This document shows positions 31,309 to 39,889 of a DNA stretch of 64,000 bases, piece by piece. This DNA is from Pseudonocardia sp. DSM 110487. Its GTDB lineage: Bacteria; Actinomycetota; Actinomycetes; Mycobacteriales; Pseudonocardiaceae. The DNA lies in assembly GCF_019468565.1 (NCBI RefSeq), contig NZ_CP080521.1:8618001-8682000 (forward strand), read 5' to 3'. Under the pieces are notes generated by a model, which saw only the letters and a list, made by a program, of their open reading frames with translations, was not told the origin of the DNA and did no database searches. The stretch's first letter is position 1. Each line of letters opens with the position of its first letter. The translations under genes and the position numbers were made by a program.

Positions 31309-31938
31309 GTGAGCTCCCCGGCGCGGCCCCTCTCAGAACCGGACCTCGACCACCGGAAGCGGCCCCGCAGGCGTGGCGCCGCGCTGGAGACGGCGATCCT
31401 CGACGCGGTGCTGGCCGAGCTCGCCGACGTGGGCTACGCACGGCTCTCGATGGAGCGGGTGGCCGAACGCGCGGGCGCTAGCAAGGCGTCAGTGTACCGG
31501 CGCTGGCCCAGCAAGGTCGAGCTCGTGATGGACGCGGTGTACCACGTCTTCCCAGAAGCCGGGTCACCACCGGACACGGGCAGTCTGCGCGGCGACCTGC
31601 TGGCCATGATGCGCGCGGTCGCCGAGCAGCTCGCGGGACCGGCGGGCCAGGCGCTCTCCGGAATCCTCAGCGACGCGCTCGGCGATCCGGACCAGGCCCG
31701 GCGCGTGCGCTCCTACGCTCGGGGCAACAGCCAAGGGGGCGTGCGCGAGATCGTGCGCCGCGCGGTCGCCCGCGGCGAGGTGGACCCCGCCGCGGTGACC
31801 GAACGGCGCCTCGAGGCAGCGCACGCCCTGCTGCGGCACCAGTTCATCACCCGCGGCGTCCCGATCCCGCTCGACGTGATCGAGGAGATCGCCGACGAGG
31901 TGGTGATCCCGCTGCTCCAACTCCCGAAGAGGTCGTGA
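31309..31938 (+). CDS. TetR/AcrR family repressor
   Basis: 209 residues from GTG 31309, 4 nt after the preceding stop. The helix-turn-helix is ALETAILDAVLAELADVGYA, LSMERVAERAGASKASVYRRW, PSKVELVMDAVY. The C-terminal ligand domain (GSLRGDLLAMMRAVAEQL...) belongs to the TetR_C group seen beside efflux genes. As the last gene of the exporter/phosphotransferase operon it probably binds the palindrome at 27340-27364 and so controls its own synthesis. It ends 1 nt from the convergent glgP stop. Confidence 0.9.
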   Translation: MSSPARPLSEPDLDHRKRPRRRGAALETAILDAVLAELADVGYARLSMERVAERAGASKASVYRRWPSKVELVMDAVYHVFPEAGSPPDTGSLRGDLLAMMRAVAEQLAGPAGQALSGILSDALGDPDQARRVRSYARGNSQGGVREIVRRAVARGEVDPAAVTERRLEAAHALLRHQFITRGVPIPLDVIEEIADEVVIPLLQLPKRS

Positions 31939-31939
31939 T

Positions 31940-34480
31940 TCAGCGGGGCAGGACGATCTTGCCCAGCTCCGCGGACGAGGCCAGCAGCGGGTGGGCCGGC
32001 AGCACGCGCACGGTGTAGCCGGTGAGGCCCGCGTGCGGCAGCTTGACCATCGACTCGAAGCGCTCGCCCATGCCGTCCGCCGCGCTGACGTGCTCCATCC
32101 CCACGGTGACGCTCTCGGCGAGGTCGTCCGTCTCGCCGACGCGCCCGATCACCGCCTCCACCAGGACGTCCTTCGGCTCGAGCCCGGCAAGCTGCACCGA
32201 AGCGCGCACGGTCATCGGCGCGCCGACCTCCGGGGTGTCCGGCAGGCCGGACGCGTCGACGCCGGTGATCTCGACCTGCGGCCACGCGGCGTTGAGCCGG
32301 GCCCGGTAGGCGGCCAGCTCGCGCGCGGGCCCGTAGTCGTCGCCGGAGATCCGGGCGGCCGCACGCGCGGCGGGGGCGTACCAGTCCTCGACGTACTCGC
32401 GCACCATTCGCGTGGCCTGCACCTGCGGACGGAGCGTGGTGAGTGTGTGGCGCACGAGCTCCACCCAGCGCGGAGGCACCCCGTTCGTGCGCTCGTAGAA
32501 CGCGGGCGCCACCTGCGTGGCGAGCAGCTCGTAGAGCGCGTTGGCCTCGAGGTCGTCGCGCCGCACCGGGTCCTCGATGCCGTCCGCGGTGGGGATCGCC
32601 CATCCGTTGGCGCCGTCGTAGAACTCGTCCCACCAGCCGTCGCGGATCGACAGGTTGAGCCCGCCGTTGAGCGCCGACTTCATGCCGGATGTGCCGCAGG
32701 CCTCCAGCGGCCGCAGCGGGTTGTTCAGCCACACGTCGCAGCCCCAGTACAGGTACCGCGCCATCGACATGTCGTAGTCGGGCAGGAAGACGATCCGATG
32801 GCGCACCGCGGGGTCGTCGGCGAACCGGACGATCTCCTGGATCAGCGCCTTGCCGCCGTCGTCGGCCGGGTGACTCTTGCCCGCGACGACGAGCTGCACC
32901 GGTCGGTGCGGGTCGAGCAGCAGGTCGCGCAGCCGGTCCTTGTCGCGCAGCATCAGTGTGAGCCGCTTGTACGTCGGCACTCGGCGGGCGAACCCGACGG
33001 TGAGGATCTCCGGGTCGAAGACGTGGTCGGTCCACGACAGCTCCGGCGTGGACGCGCCGCGCTGCAGCCACGCCTCCCGCACCCGGCGGCGCACCTCGGA
33101 CACCAGCCGCGCCCGCAGCGCGCCGCGCAGCTCCCACAGCATCTCGTCGGAGACGGGCTCGCGTGGACCGTTCGCCACGGGGCCGCAGTCCCCGAGCAGC
33201 GCGGTGACCTCGCGGGCCTCCCACGTGGCGCCGTGCACCCCGTTGGTGACCGAGCCGATCGGCACCTCGTCGGCGTCGAAGCCCTCCCAGAGCGGGCCGA
33301 ACATGCCGCGCGACACGGCGCCGTGCAGCTGGGAGACGCCGTTGGCGCGCTGGGCCAGCCGCAGGCCCATGTGGGCCATGTTGAACATGTTGGGGTTGTC
33401 CTCGATGCCGAGCGCGAGGACCCGGTCCATCGGGACGCCGGGCAGCATCCCGTCGAAGAAGTAGTGCCGCACCAGGTCCACCGGGAACCGGTCGATGCCC
33501 GCTGGGACGGGGGTGTGCGTGGTGAAGACGGTGCCGGCGCGGACCGCGGCGACGGCCTCGTCGAAGGAGAGCCCGTCGCGCTCGTGCAGCTCGCGGATGC
33601 GCTCGAGGCCGAGGTAGCCGGCGTGACCCTCGTTGGTGTGGAACACCTCCGGCTGCGGGTGCCCGCTGACCGCGCAGAACGCGCGCACCGCCCGCACCCC
33701 TCCGATGCCGACGAGGATCTCCTGCTTGATGCGGTGGTCCTGGTCGCCTCCGTAGAGCCGGTCCGTCACGCCGCGCAGGTCCGGCTCGTTCTCCTCGATG
33801 TCCGAGTCGAGCAGCAGCAACGGCACCCGCCCTGCCGTGGCCTGCCAGACGCGCGCCTTGAGCACGCGCCCGCGCGGCATCCCGACCTCGACGAGCACGG
33901 GTTCGCCGTCCTCGCCTGCGAGCAGCTGCAGCGGGAGGCCCTGGGGGTCGAGCACCGGGTAGTGCTCGAGCTGCCAGCCGTCGAGCGAGAGCGACTGCCG
34001 GAAGTACCCGGAGCGGTACAGCAGCCCGACGCCGATCAGCGGCACACCGAGGTCGGACGCGGCTTTGAGGTGGTCGCCCGCGAGCACGCCGAGGCCGCCG
34101 GAGTAGTTCGGCAGCACCTCGCTCACGCCGAACTCCATGGAGAAGTAGCCGACGGCAGCGGGCAGCGAGGGGTCGTCCTCGCGCTCCAGCTGGTACCAGC
34201 GCGGCTCCTGCAGGTAGCTCGTGAGGTCGTCGGCCAGCTCGCGCACGGTGACGACCGTGTCCGCGTCCTTGGCCAGCTCCTCGAACCGCGCCGAGGAGAT
34301 CTCCCCGAGCAGCCGCACCGGGTCGTGTCCCGCGCGCTCCCACGCGTCGGGGTCGAGCGTGGCGAAGAGGTCCTGGGTGGGCGTGTGCCAGGTCCACCGC
34401 AGGTTGGTGGCCAGTGTCTGCAGCGGAGCCAGCGCGGAGGGCAGCTGGGCGCGAACGGTGAACCTGCGGAGAGCCTTCAC
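31940..34480 (-). CDS. glgP: Alpha-glucan (glycogen/maltodextrin) phosphorylase
   Basis: 846 residues, the long actinobacterial GT35 type beginning MKALRRFTVRAQLPSALAPL. Key sites: VGYFSMEFGVSEVLPNYSGGLGVLAGDHLK at the active site, VFHTNEGHAGYLGLERI, and the pyridoxal-phosphate lysine block EACGTSGMKSALNGGLNLSI. It releases glucose-1-phosphate from alpha-1,4-glucan ends. In M. tuberculosis glgP lies next to and divergent from glgE; here a 5.7-kb accessory block separates them. Confidence 0.95.
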   Translation of the reverse strand: MKALRRFTVRAQLPSALAPLQTLATNLRWTWHTPTQDLFATLDPDAWERAGHDPVRLLGEISSARFEELAKDADTVVTVRELADDLTSYLQEPRWYQLEREDDPSLPAAVGYFSMEFGVSEVLPNYSGGLGVLAGDHLKAASDLGVPLIGVGLLYRSGYFRQSLSLDGWQLEHYPVLDPQGLPLQLLAGEDGEPVLVEVGMPRGRVLKARVWQATAGRVPLLLLDSDIEENEPDLRGVTDRLYGGDQDHRIKQEILVGIGGVRAVRAFCAVSGHPQPEVFHTNEGHAGYLGLERIRELHERDGLSFDEAVAAVRAGTVFTTHTPVPAGIDRFPVDLVRHYFFDGMLPGVPMDRVLALGIEDNPNMFNMAHMGLRLAQRANGVSQLHGAVSRGMFGPLWEGFDADEVPIGSVTNGVHGATWEAREVTALLGDCGPVANGPREPVSDEMLWELRGALRARLVSEVRRRVREAWLQRGASTPELSWTDHVFDPEILTVGFARRVPTYKRLTLMLRDKDRLRDLLLDPHRPVQLVVAGKSHPADDGGKALIQEIVRFADDPAVRHRIVFLPDYDMSMARYLYWGCDVWLNNPLRPLEACGTSGMKSALNGGLNLSIRDGWWDEFYDGANGWAIPTADGIEDPVRRDDLEANALYELLATQVAPAFYERTNGVPPRWVELVRHTLTTLRPQVQATRMVREYVEDWYAPAARAAARISGDDYGPARELAAYRARLNAAWPQVEITGVDASGLPDTPEVGAPMTVRASVQLAGLEPKDVLVEAVIGRVGETDDLAESVTVGMEHVSAADGMGERFESMVKLPHAGLTGYTVRVLPAHPLLASSAELGKIVLPR

Positions 34481-34545
34481 CCGGCAGACGATAGATGAAT
34501 GGATCCCGGGATCGGTCCAGTGCTCGCCGCTTGATTGACAGCCGA

Positions 34546-34576
34546 TCGAACTAGAACTAACTTGGTTGCAGTTCGA
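34546..34576. promoter_or_regulatory. Inverted repeat before Rrf2 gene
   Basis: tcgaact (34546-34552) and agttcga (34570-34576) are exact complements 17 nt apart in an AT-richer patch (ctagaactaacttggttg) ahead of the regulator. This is the expected layout for Rrf2-family autoregulation. Confidence 0.45.
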
Positions 34577-34589
34577 GCGGAAGGATCAC

Positions 34590-35027
34590 ATGGGCCTCAG
34601 CAGTAGGAGCGCCGTCGCGATCCATGCGCTCACGATGCTGGGCCGCTGGAACGACCGGTCGCTCACCTCGGCGGAGATCGCCGACAGCCTCGCGAGCAAC
34701 CCCGTTCTGGTGCGGCGCATCCTCGGCAGCCTGCGGGACGCGGGCCTCGTCCTGTCCACCGAGGGACGCGGCGGCGGCTGGACCCTCGCCCGCAGCCCGC
34801 GGGAGATCACGCTCCACGACGCGTTCGCCGCGGTGGAGGAAGGCCCGGTCCTGTCCCGGCACGCGCATCCACCCAGCGACGCGTGCGAGGTCGGGCGGCA
34901 CATGCAGGCCCTGCTCGAGTCCGAGTTCCGCGCCGCGGAGCACGCCATGGAAGAGCGACTCGGACGCACGACCATCGAACACCTCGTCCAGGAGACGCTG
35001 ACCCGCGAACGCGAACTGGCGCGCTAG
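34590..35027 (+). CDS. Rrf2 family transcriptional regulator
   Basis: 145 residues from ATG 34590 with an AAGGA ribosome binding site. The winged helix reads SSRSAVAIHALTMLG, LTSAEIADSLASNPVLVRRI, LRDAGLVLSTEGRGGGWTLA. Only one cysteine (SDACEVG) is present where iron-sulfur Rrf2 proteins have three, so it is more like the cluster-free YwnA/Rrf2 group. It has its own strong terminator, then an MFS exporter gene follows, the probable target. Confidence 0.88.
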   Translation: MGLSSRSAVAIHALTMLGRWNDRSLTSAEIADSLASNPVLVRRILGSLRDAGLVLSTEGRGGGWTLARSPREITLHDAFAAVEEGPVLSRHAHPPSDACEVGRHMQALLESEFRAAEHAMEERLGRTTIEHLVQETLTRERELAR

Positions 35028-35037
35028 TCGCCCCCGA

Positions 35038-35074
35038 GAACGGCGGAGGCAATCGACCTCCGCCGTTCATTTTT
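35038..35074 (+). terminator. Intrinsic terminator after Rrf2 gene
   Basis: gaacggcggagg (35038-35049) pairs perfectly with cctccgccgttc (35057-35068) around a 7-nt loop and is followed by attttt. It is the only textbook U-tract terminator noticed in the window. Confidence 0.93.
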
Positions 35075-35120
35075 GCCCTAACTGTAACCATCAACGTGGC
35101 AGTAAACGGAGGAACGCCCT

Positions 35121-36545
35121 ATGACGTCCACGACGGAACGAACCGGCGCGGGGCCCGCCCTGCTGGCCGTGCTCACGCCGGCACTGCTCGCCACGGTCGT
35201 CGCGAGCGACATGGTCAACCTCATGCTCCCGGCGATCGGGGCCGAGTTCGGGGCCTCCGCCGCCGAGCTCGCGTGGGTCGTCACCGGCTTCCTGCTGGTG
35301 TTCTCGATCGGCATCCCCCTCTACGGCCGCCTCTCCGACCGGGTGAGCCTGCGGCGCCTCTTCGCGTTCGCGCTGCTGACCTACGCGGCCGGGAGCCTGG
35401 TCTCCGCGCTCGCCCCGAACCTCCCCGTGCTCGTGTTCGGGCGGATCGTGACGGGGGTGGGCGGGGCCGCGATACCGGTGCTGTCGATCATCGCCGTCAC
35501 CAGGTTGCTGCCACCCGGCAAGCGCGCAACGGGCATCGGCGTCGTCTCCGCGGCCGCGGGCGTCGGCACCGCGGCCGGGCCGGCCGTCGGCGGGGGGATC
35601 GGGCAGCTGCTCGGGTGGCCAGCGCTCTTCTGGCTCATGTCGGTGGTCGCGCTCGTGCTGCTCCCCGCGGCGTGGCGGGTGCTGCCGGGCGAGCCTCCGG
35701 CCGGCACGGACCGGTTCGACCTGACCGGCGGGACCCTGTTGGGCCTCGGCGCGGGGCTGGTGCTGTACGGCATCACACAGGCACAGGTCGCGGGCGTCAC
35801 CGCGGCCTCGTCGTGGGGCAGCCTCGCCGTGGCGGTGGTGGCGCTCGCGCTCTTCGGGTGGCGCACGGTCCGCGCCGAGCACCCGTTCGTCCCGCCGGCG
35901 CTGTTCGCCAACCGCGTCTTCCGCACCGCGGTCGGCGTCGCGTTCCTCTCCATGATCGTCAACCTCGGCGCGCTGGTGTTCGTCCCGCTGCTGCTGATCG
36001 ACGTCAACGGGCTCACCCCGGGAGAGGGGGCCATCGTCATGGTGCCGGCCGGGATCGCCGTCGCTGTCCTCTCGCCGCTCGTCGGCAGGCTGGCCGACCG
36101 CATCGGCGCCCGGCCGCTCGTGTTGACGGGCCTCACCGCGATGCTCGTGTTCGCCCTCTTCCTCTCGACCGTCACGGGGGTGATCCCGGCCGGGGTGGGT
36201 GTTCTCGGCCTCAGCGTCGGCTTCCTCCTCGTGCTGACCCCGATCATCAGCGCCGCCGCGAGCGCGCTGCCGCCCGACCAGGTCGGCGTCGGCCTCGGGA
36301 TCCTCCAGGGCGCCCAGTTCCTCGGCGCAGGCACCGGGCCGGCCCTGTTCGGCGCGCTCGTGAGCGCGCGGGAGCAGGGCGGCGGCGCCGCACTCAACCC
36401 GCTGTTCACCGCCCACGCGGGAGCCGCATTCTCCGACGCGTTCCTGGCCATGGCGGCGGTCTCCGCCGTCTCGCTCGTCGTCGCGTTCCGGATGCGTCCC
36501 CGGGGTGTGGCTCGACACGCTCACGCGGGCCCTGCTGCGGGATGA
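35121..36545 (+). CDS. MFS transporter, DHA2-like
   Basis: 474 residues, ATG 35121 with an ACGGAGGA ribosome binding site. Motif A is GRLSDRVSLRRLFAF; the acidic residue in VVASDMVNLMLPAIGAEFGA and the fourteen hydrophobic segments place it with DHA2 exporters. The second half repeats the pattern (GRLADRIGARPLVL). It follows the Rrf2 regulator after a terminator, so it has its own promoter in the 46 nt between, perhaps Rrf2-controlled. Substrate unknown. Confidence 0.88.
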   Translation: MTSTTERTGAGPALLAVLTPALLATVVASDMVNLMLPAIGAEFGASAAELAWVVTGFLLVFSIGIPLYGRLSDRVSLRRLFAFALLTYAAGSLVSALAPNLPVLVFGRIVTGVGGAAIPVLSIIAVTRLLPPGKRATGIGVVSAAAGVGTAAGPAVGGGIGQLLGWPALFWLMSVVALVLLPAAWRVLPGEPPAGTDRFDLTGGTLLGLGAGLVLYGITQAQVAGVTAASSWGSLAVAVVALALFGWRTVRAEHPFVPPALFANRVFRTAVGVAFLSMIVNLGALVFVPLLLIDVNGLTPGEGAIVMVPAGIAVAVLSPLVGRLADRIGARPLVLTGLTAMLVFALFLSTVTGVIPAGVGVLGLSVGFLLVLTPIISAAASALPPDQVGVGLGILQGAQFLGAGTGPALFGALVSAREQGGGAALNPLFTAHAGAAFSDAFLAMAAVSAVSLVVAFRMRPRGVARHAHAGPAAG

Positions 36546-36640
36546 GGGGACTTCCGCCACATGAAAAGTGCGATGGCGCGCGAAACGGGCACCGGGCACT
36601 GTTCTGCCACCCCACACTCGCCGCGCCATCGGGAGCGCAC

Positions 36641-37930
36641 ATGTCAGCGTCGACCGCGCAGCCCACTCCGACCGACGTGCGGAAGGTGGCCCTCGCCAGC
36701 CTCGTCGGCACCACGATCGAGTGGTACGACTTCTTCCTCTACGCACTGGCCGCGGTGATCGTCTTCCGGAGCCAGTTCTTCCCCGGCACATCCGAACTCG
36801 CAGGCACGCTGGCCACGCTGGGCACGTTCGCCGTCGGGTTCATCGCACGCCCGCTCGGCGGGGTAATCTTCGGGCACATCGGCGACCGGATCGGGCGGAA
36901 GATGACGCTCGTCACCACGCTGGTGACGATGGGGGTCGCGACCTTCCTGATCGGTCTGCTGCCCACGTACGAACAGATCGGGGCCGCCGCGCCGATCCTC
37001 CTCGTCGTGCTGCGCATCGCGCAGGGCCTCGCGGTCGGTGGGGAGTGGGGCGGCGCGGTGCTGATCTCGGTCGAGCACGCCCCCGAGGCCCGTCGCGGCT
37101 TCTACGGCGCCTTCCCCCAGCTCGGCGTGCCGCTGGGGCTGATCACCTCGAACCTCGCGATCCTGATCCTCGCCGGTGTGATGCCGAGCGAGCAGTTCTT
37201 GGCATGGGGCTGGCGCATCGCGTTCCTGATCAGCGCACTGCTCGTCCTCGTCGGGCTCTACGTCCGGCTGAGGGTCACCGAGAGCCCCGAGTTCGCCGCG
37301 GCCCGCGAGAACCCGCCGTTGCAGCTGCCGATCGTGACGGTCGTGCGCAACCACTGGCCACAGGTGCTCTGCGGGACGGCGATCTTCTCCGGCATCACGG
37401 CGATGGGGTACATGGCCGCGACGTTCGCGATCCAGTACGGGTCGACCACCCTCGGCATCGTCAACACGTTCCTGATCCTCGCGGTGATCGTCGGCGCGAT
37501 CGTCGAGGTGCCGCTGTCACTCTGGTTCTCGGCGAAGTCCGACGAGATCGGCCGGCACCGGATGATCGTGTACGGCTCCGTCGTGGCCGGGGTGGCCGCG
37601 ATCTTCTTCCTCCCGGTGATGTCCACGGCCGTCCCTGCGCTCGTCTTCATCGCGATGTTCTTCGCCCGCGTCTCGGGTTCGCCGATGTACGGCCCCGCGG
37701 CCGCCGTCGCGGCGGGCGCCTTCCCGGTGGAGGTCCGCTACACGGGCGCGTCGATCGGCTACCAGTTCGGCGCGATCGCGGGCGGAGCGCTCGCGCCGAT
37801 CATCGCCACGCTGATCCTCGCCTCGCCCGCCGGCGTGTGGGGCGTGTCGGCCTACCTGGCGGCCATGGTCGCGGTGACCGGCATCGGCGCGTACGTGGCC
37901 GGCCGGCTCGCGGCACGTCAACCTGTGTGA
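36641..37930 (+). CDS. MHS-type MFS transporter (proline/betaine or shikimate permease-like)
   Basis: 429 residues from ATG 36641. The N terminus LVGTTIEWYDFFLYALAAVIVF is the metabolite:H+ symporter signature; motif A is GHIGDRIGRKMTLV, and RIAQGLAVGGEWGGAVLISVEH with RRGFYGAFPQLGVPLG is diagnostic for the MHS group. Twelve transmembrane helices. These permeases import organic acids, betaines or aromatic acids with protons. The 95-nt gap upstream carries gatggcgcg (near 36572) and cgcgccatc (near 36622) as inverted arms. Confidence 0.9.
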   Translation: MSASTAQPTPTDVRKVALASLVGTTIEWYDFFLYALAAVIVFRSQFFPGTSELAGTLATLGTFAVGFIARPLGGVIFGHIGDRIGRKMTLVTTLVTMGVATFLIGLLPTYEQIGAAAPILLVVLRIAQGLAVGGEWGGAVLISVEHAPEARRGFYGAFPQLGVPLGLITSNLAILILAGVMPSEQFLAWGWRIAFLISALLVLVGLYVRLRVTESPEFAAARENPPLQLPIVTVVRNHWPQVLCGTAIFSGITAMGYMAATFAIQYGSTTLGIVNTFLILAVIVGAIVEVPLSLWFSAKSDEIGRHRMIVYGSVVAGVAAIFFLPVMSTAVPALVFIAMFFARVSGSPMYGPAAAVAAGAFPVEVRYTGASIGYQFGAIAGGALAPIIATLILASPAGVWGVSAYLAAMVAVTGIGAYVAGRLAARQPV

Positions 37931-37938
37931 CGCCGAAC

Positions 37939-38442
37939 TCAGGACGGATGCTCCGCTCCTCCGGCGGCACCGCGACGGCGTTGGTCAGGCCCCGAGTACG
38001 TGCCGCGCTCCAGCAGTTCTTTCAGGTTGCGATGGCTTTGCGGCGCTCGGCTGGCCGCGATCCGGCCGAAGACGTCGGGCATCAGCAGCTTGCCCGCTCC
38101 CCGCCCGTGGAAGTCCAGCGTGAAGGTGACCCGCGAGCCGCTGCCACCGTCGATCGGCTCCACCGAGATGGTCGCGTTCACCCGCAGCGGCCCGTCGACG
38201 CTGCCAGCGGCGAAGCTCATCGGCGGGCGGAAATCGGTGATCTCCTGTGTGGTCCGGTACTCGACCCGCCCGATCTTCCGCGTGGTGGTGAACCTCGTGC
38301 CGAGGCCGGGCGGGCGGTCTCCGTGGATGCGCACGCCGGCAACGTCGCTCTGCCACTCGGCGAACCGCCCGGGATCGGTGGCGTAGGCAAAGACCTCCTT
38401 CGGTGGGCACGCGATCTCGATGGTCGAGGTGATCGGCGGCAT
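37939..38442 (-). CDS. SRPBCC (START-like) family protein
   Basis: 167 residues. The helix-grip pattern is ITSTIEIACPPKEVFAYATDPGRFAEWQSD at the start, TTRKIGRVEYRTTQEITDFRPP and GSRVTFTLDFHGRGAGKLLMP, typical of polyketide-cyclase/START-like ligand-binding proteins. It is divergent from the ECF41 sigma gene and its promoter carries an ECF41-type element, so it is probably a target of that sigma factor. Ligand unknown. Confidence 0.87.
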   Translation of the reverse strand: MPPITSTIEIACPPKEVFAYATDPGRFAEWQSDVAGVRIHGDRPPGLGTRFTTTRKIGRVEYRTTQEITDFRPPMSFAAGSVDGPLRVNATISVEPIDGGSGSRVTFTLDFHGRGAGKLLMPDVFGRIAASRAPQSHRNLKELLERGTYSGPDQRRRGAAGGAEHPS

Positions 38443-38456
38443 GGCTCCCCCTGGGG

Positions 38457-38519
38457 TGTCACATCGACTGGGTTCGATCCGTCATCAGTGATGACGGATC
38501 GTGTCGGGAGAATGTGACG
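38457..38519. promoter_or_regulatory. Overlapping divergent ECF41-type promoters
   Basis: Plus strand: TGTCACA (38457-38463), 16 nt, CGTC (38480-38483). Minus strand: CGTCACA (38519-38513), 16 nt, CGTC (38496-38493). The two -10 elements lie in the arms of a 27-bp palindrome (38475-38501) with one central base. The plus promoter matches the published ECF41 consensus exactly and points to the sigma gene; the minus one differs at one base and points to the SRPBCC gene. Confidence 0.75.
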
Positions 38520-39421
38520 TGTCGGAAGCCGAGCGCCTCGCAGAGCGCTTCCACGCCCACCGCGGTCGGCTGCGGGCGGTGGCGTACCGGATGCTGGGTT
38601 CGCTCAGCGAGGCCGACGACGCCGTGCAGGAAGCCTGGCTGCGCGTCAGCCGCGCGGGCGCAGCGGGCGTCGACGACCTCGGCCGGTGGCTGACCACCAT
38701 CGTCGCGCGGGTGTGCCTGGACATGCTGCGCACTCGCGCCGCGCGGCGGGAGCAGCCGTCCGGGGTGCACCTACCCGACCCGATCCTCGCCTACTCCGAT
38801 GCGCCGGACCCGGAGCAGGAGGCGCTGCTCGCCGATGCGGTCGGGCTGGCGCTCCTCGTCGTCCTGGAGGAGCTCGCGCCGGCCGAGCGGCTGGCACTCG
38901 TGCTGCACGACACCTTCGCCGTGCCGTTCGAGGAGATCGCCGCCATTCTCGGACGTTCCCCGGCCGCCGCCCGTCAGCTCGCCAGCCGCGCCCGCCGCCG
39001 CGTTCGTACCTCGGAGGCGCTGCCCGACGCCGACCTCGCCGGTCAGCGCAAGGTGGTGGACGCCTTCCTCGCGGCCGCCCGCACCGGCGATCTCGAGGCG
39101 CTGGTCGCCGTGCTGGACCCCGACGTCGTGGTCCGCGCCGACTGGGGAGCGCCCGCTGCCGGCTCCAGGGTCCTGCGCGGGGCGCGGCCGGTGGCCGAGC
39201 AGGCACTCGCCTTCTCGAGACGGGCCGCGTCCACGCGACCCGCGCTGATCAACGGAACTGCCGGGGTGGTCGCGACCGCACACGGGCGGCCGGTCGCGGT
39301 AATGGGTTTCACCGTCAGGGACGGGAGGATCACCGAGATCGACATCCTCGCCGACCCGCAGCGCCTCCGGCGGCTGCACCCGGCGGTCGTCCCCGAACCG
39401 CCGATCACCGCCGGACCATGA
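38519..39421 (+). CDS. ECF41 (SigJ-type) sigma factor with SnoaL-like domain
   Basis: 300 residues from GTG 38519 (SEAERLAERFHAHRGRLR); an in-frame GTG at 38501 lies inside the palindrome and is less likely. Region 2: VAYRMLGSLSEADDAVQEAWLR with LGRWLTTIVARVCLDML; region 4: LEELAPAERLALVLHDTFAV, FEEIAAILGRSPAAARQLASR. Residues about 165-290 are the fused SnoaL domain (VDAFLAAARTGDLEALVAVL) ending DILADPQRLRRL, which in ECF41 proteins tunes activity in place of an anti-sigma factor. Its own promoter carries an ECF41 element, implying autoregulation. Confidence 0.92.
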   Translation: MSEAERLAERFHAHRGRLRAVAYRMLGSLSEADDAVQEAWLRVSRAGAAGVDDLGRWLTTIVARVCLDMLRTRAARREQPSGVHLPDPILAYSDAPDPEQEALLADAVGLALLVVLEELAPAERLALVLHDTFAVPFEEIAAILGRSPAAARQLASRARRRVRTSEALPDADLAGQRKVVDAFLAAARTGDLEALVAVLDPDVVVRADWGAPAAGSRVLRGARPVAEQALAFSRRAASTRPALINGTAGVVATAHGRPVAVMGFTVRDGRITEIDILADPQRLRRLHPAVVPEPPITAGP

Positions 39422-39466
39422 ACCGGGCAGCTCGCGCGGTCGCCGGCGCTGGCGATCCTTGGTCGC

Positions 39467-39472
39467 TAGGGT
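39467..39472 (+). promoter_or_regulatory. -10 box TAGGGT, leaderless start
   Basis: TAGGGT stands 6 nt before the ATG at 39479 with no ribosome binding site. Confidence 0.45.
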
Positions 39473-39478
39473 CGTCCG

Positions 39479-39889
39479 ATGGATCTCGACGAGGCACGAG
39501 AGGTCATCCGCGAGCAGCACCGGGCGGTGCTCGCCACGATCCGGGGTGACGGCACCCCGCAGATGTCGCCGGTCCTCGTTGCCGTGGACGACGAGGGGCG
39601 CGCGCTCGTGAGCACCCGCGAGACCGCCCTCAAGGTGCGCAACCTGCGCCGGGACCCGCGGTTGTGGCTCTGTGTGCTGCCGGACGGGTTCTTCGGACGC
39701 TGGGCCCAGGTGGAAGGACGTGCGGAGATCATTTCCCTGCCGGGCGCGATGGACGGCCTCGTGGACTACTACCGGCGTGTCTCGGGCGAGCACGAGAACT
39801 GGGACGACTATCGCGAGGCCATGCGTCGGGACCGGCGGGTGCTGCTGCGGGTCGAGCTCACCCGCGCAGGCCCCGACCGCGCCGGCTGA
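39479..39889 (+). CDS. F420-dependent PPOX-type oxidoreductase
   Basis: 136 residues: MDLDEAREVIREQHRAVLAT, GTPQMSPVLVAVDDEGRALV, TALKVRNLRRDPRLWLCVLP and WAQVEGRAEIISLPGAMDGL follow the TIGR03618-like split barrel that binds F420 or FMN as a dimer. A VDYYRRVSGEHENWDDYREA insertion helix precedes the last strand, as in F420 biliverdin-reductase-like members. It lies 57 nt after the ECF41 gene on the same strand with its own -10 box. Confidence 0.87.
   Translation: MDLDEAREVIREQHRAVLATIRGDGTPQMSPVLVAVDDEGRALVSTRETALKVRNLRRDPRLWLCVLPDGFFGRWAQVEGRAEIISLPGAMDGLVDYYRRVSGEHENWDDYREAMRRDRRVLLRVELTRAGPDRAG

Noticed and set aside
31713..34397. 894-codon frame on the minus strand
   Set aside because: It is a shifted frame of glgP (846 residues with an intact pyridoxal-phosphate motif).
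38501..38503. GTG start for the ECF41 gene inside the palindrome
   Set aside because: It would leave too little space after the predicted transcription start near 38490 for a ribosome binding site; GTG 38519 fits better.
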